A stretch of DNA of 6,750 nt, taken from NCBI GenBank assembly GCA_020048295.1, contig JAIFMT010000038.1, forward strand, positions 1 to 6,750, written 5' to 3'. A model generated the notes under the pieces. The model made no database searches and was not told the origin of the DNA. It worked only from the letters and a program-made list of their open reading frames with translations. Position numbers and translations under genes: made by a program. The DNA comes from Rhodoferax sp. GTDB taxonomy: Bacteria > Pseudomonadota > Gammaproteobacteria > Burkholderiales > Burkholderiaceae. Below, one piece after another: positions 6,131 to 6,750 of this stretch. Within the stretch, counting starts at the first letter, position 1; every line of letters starts with the position of its first letter.

Positions 6131-6750
6131 ATGCCCGCCCTTGCCGCCTTTGTCCTGATCACCCTGCCGTGGCTCAACCCGTTTTCGCCGGGTCCGACCA
6201 GCGCGGTGGGTCCGATCCTGTTTTCCTGGCTGTGCGCGGCCTTGCTGCTGCTGGCCATGGCGGCACACCGCCAGCAGGGCAAAGGCCCCGACATGCTGCG
6301 CGCCATTGCTTTGGCCTGGCTGGCCAGCGCATCGCTGAGTGCCGTGATCGGACTGCTGCAGTACTTTGATGCCACGGCGGCATTTGGTGTCTGGGTCAAC
6401 CATCCCGGGCCGGGCGAAGCCTATGGCAACCTGCGCCAGCGCAACCAGTTTGCCACGCTGCTCAACATTGGCCTGGTGGCCCTGTGGTGGTTGGCGGCCC
6501 AGGTGCGACCTGCCATGCCAGCCCTGGCCGCGCCGCCAGCGCAGCGCCTGAACGCCACGTGGGGCCAAGGACGGCTGGGCGTGATGTTGCTGCTGGCCGC
6601 CTTGCTGGGCAGCGCCAATGCCGCCTCGTCATCACGCACCGGCTTGTTGCAATTGGTGTTGGTCGCCCTGCTGGTGCTGTGGTGGCAGCGGGTGCGTGGG
6701 CCGGGCCATCCGCATCGCGCGTCACGCTGGACGGGCACGGGGTTTCTGGT
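6131..6750 (+). CDS. O-oligosaccharyltransferase / O-antigen ligase family protein, PglL-like (partial, 5' part)
   Basis: The frame opens at ATG 6131 and stays open to the window edge, giving 206 full codons of a very hydrophobic protein; the 3' end is missing. Likely membrane segments are at residues 2-16, 27-46, 55-77, 108-124, 149-165 and 171-186. The motif GNLRQRNQFATLL at 99-111 matches the short PglL_A signature found in protein O-oligosaccharyltransferases, and SSSRTG at 166-171 resembles the conserved Ser-Arg-x-Gly stretch of Wzy/WaaL-type enzymes. Such inner-membrane proteins transfer lipid-linked glycans in the periplasm to pilins or other proteins (PglL/PilO) or to lipid A core (WaaL). 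The PglL_A-like motif favours protein glycosylation, but the C-terminal half needed to decide is not in the window. No clear ribosome site precedes the ATG, though an in-frame TTG lies at 6122. It starts 37 bases after the aldolase terminator, and its promoter was not found. Confidence 0.82.
   Translation, partial: MPALAAFVLITLPWLNPFSPGPTSAVGPILFSWLCAALLLLAMAAHRQQGKGPDMLRAIALAWLASASLSAVIGLLQYFDATAAFGVWVNHPGPGEAYGNLRQRNQFATLLNIGLVALWWLAAQVRPAMPALAAPPAQRLNATWGQGRLGVMLLLAALLGSANAASSSRTGLLQLVLVALLVLWWQRVRGPGHPHRASRWTGTGFL

Noticed and set aside
6169..6568. Short frames on both strands over the right-hand end (for example 6169-6369 plus, 5978-6568 minus)
   Set aside because: They are out of frame with the continuous, strongly hydrophobic PglL-like reading frame from 6131 to the edge.
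1..6750. A novel multi-gene system, mobile element, CRISPR array or tRNA/rRNA gene
   Set aside because: All long genes belong to known families with separate roles, and no terminal repeats, transposase, repeat-spacer pattern or RNA gene fold was visible.

Overview
The window looks like chromosomal DNA of a betaproteobacterium, most likely Comamonadaceae (Rhodoferax/Polaromonas/Acidovorax-like). This rests on the GC-rich coding regions, a 354-codon-type class II fructose-bisphosphate aldolase beginning MALVSM, and an intergenic repeat (about 2917-2954) that I recall from that family. The genus is inferred from memory, not from a search.

Layout. Positions 1-278 are AT-rich on the left and hold no gene I can support. 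Three genes then lie on the minus strand, transcribed right to left: yidE-like transporter (4727 to 3066), glutamine-synthetase-family ligase (2890 to 1544) and patatin-like lipase (1412 to 279). The gaps between them are 175 and 131 bases, so each may have its own promoter. A 315-base divergent region (4728-5042) separates this block from the plus-strand genes: a class II aldolase gene (5043-6048) with a strong rho-independent terminator (6067-6093), and the first 206 codons of a PglL/Wzy-type O-oligosaccharyltransferase (from 6131) that runs off the right edge.

The genes do not form an obvious shared pathway. They cover amine or glutamine ligation, membrane transport, lipid acyl hydrolysis, glycolysis/Calvin-cycle aldol chemistry and surface glycosylation. 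They read as ordinary neighbouring chromosomal genes, and I see no phage, insertion sequence, CRISPR, toxin-antitoxin or defence module.

The most notable observation is in the aldolase gene. About 59 bases, roughly 20 codons after codon 34, are missing. This removes a conserved substrate-binding segment and shifts the frame, so translation from the normal start ends after 38 residues. Adding 59 bases restores exactly 354 codons plus stop. The gene is therefore either a recent pseudogene or the product of a sequencing or assembly error. No convincing undescribed system was found.
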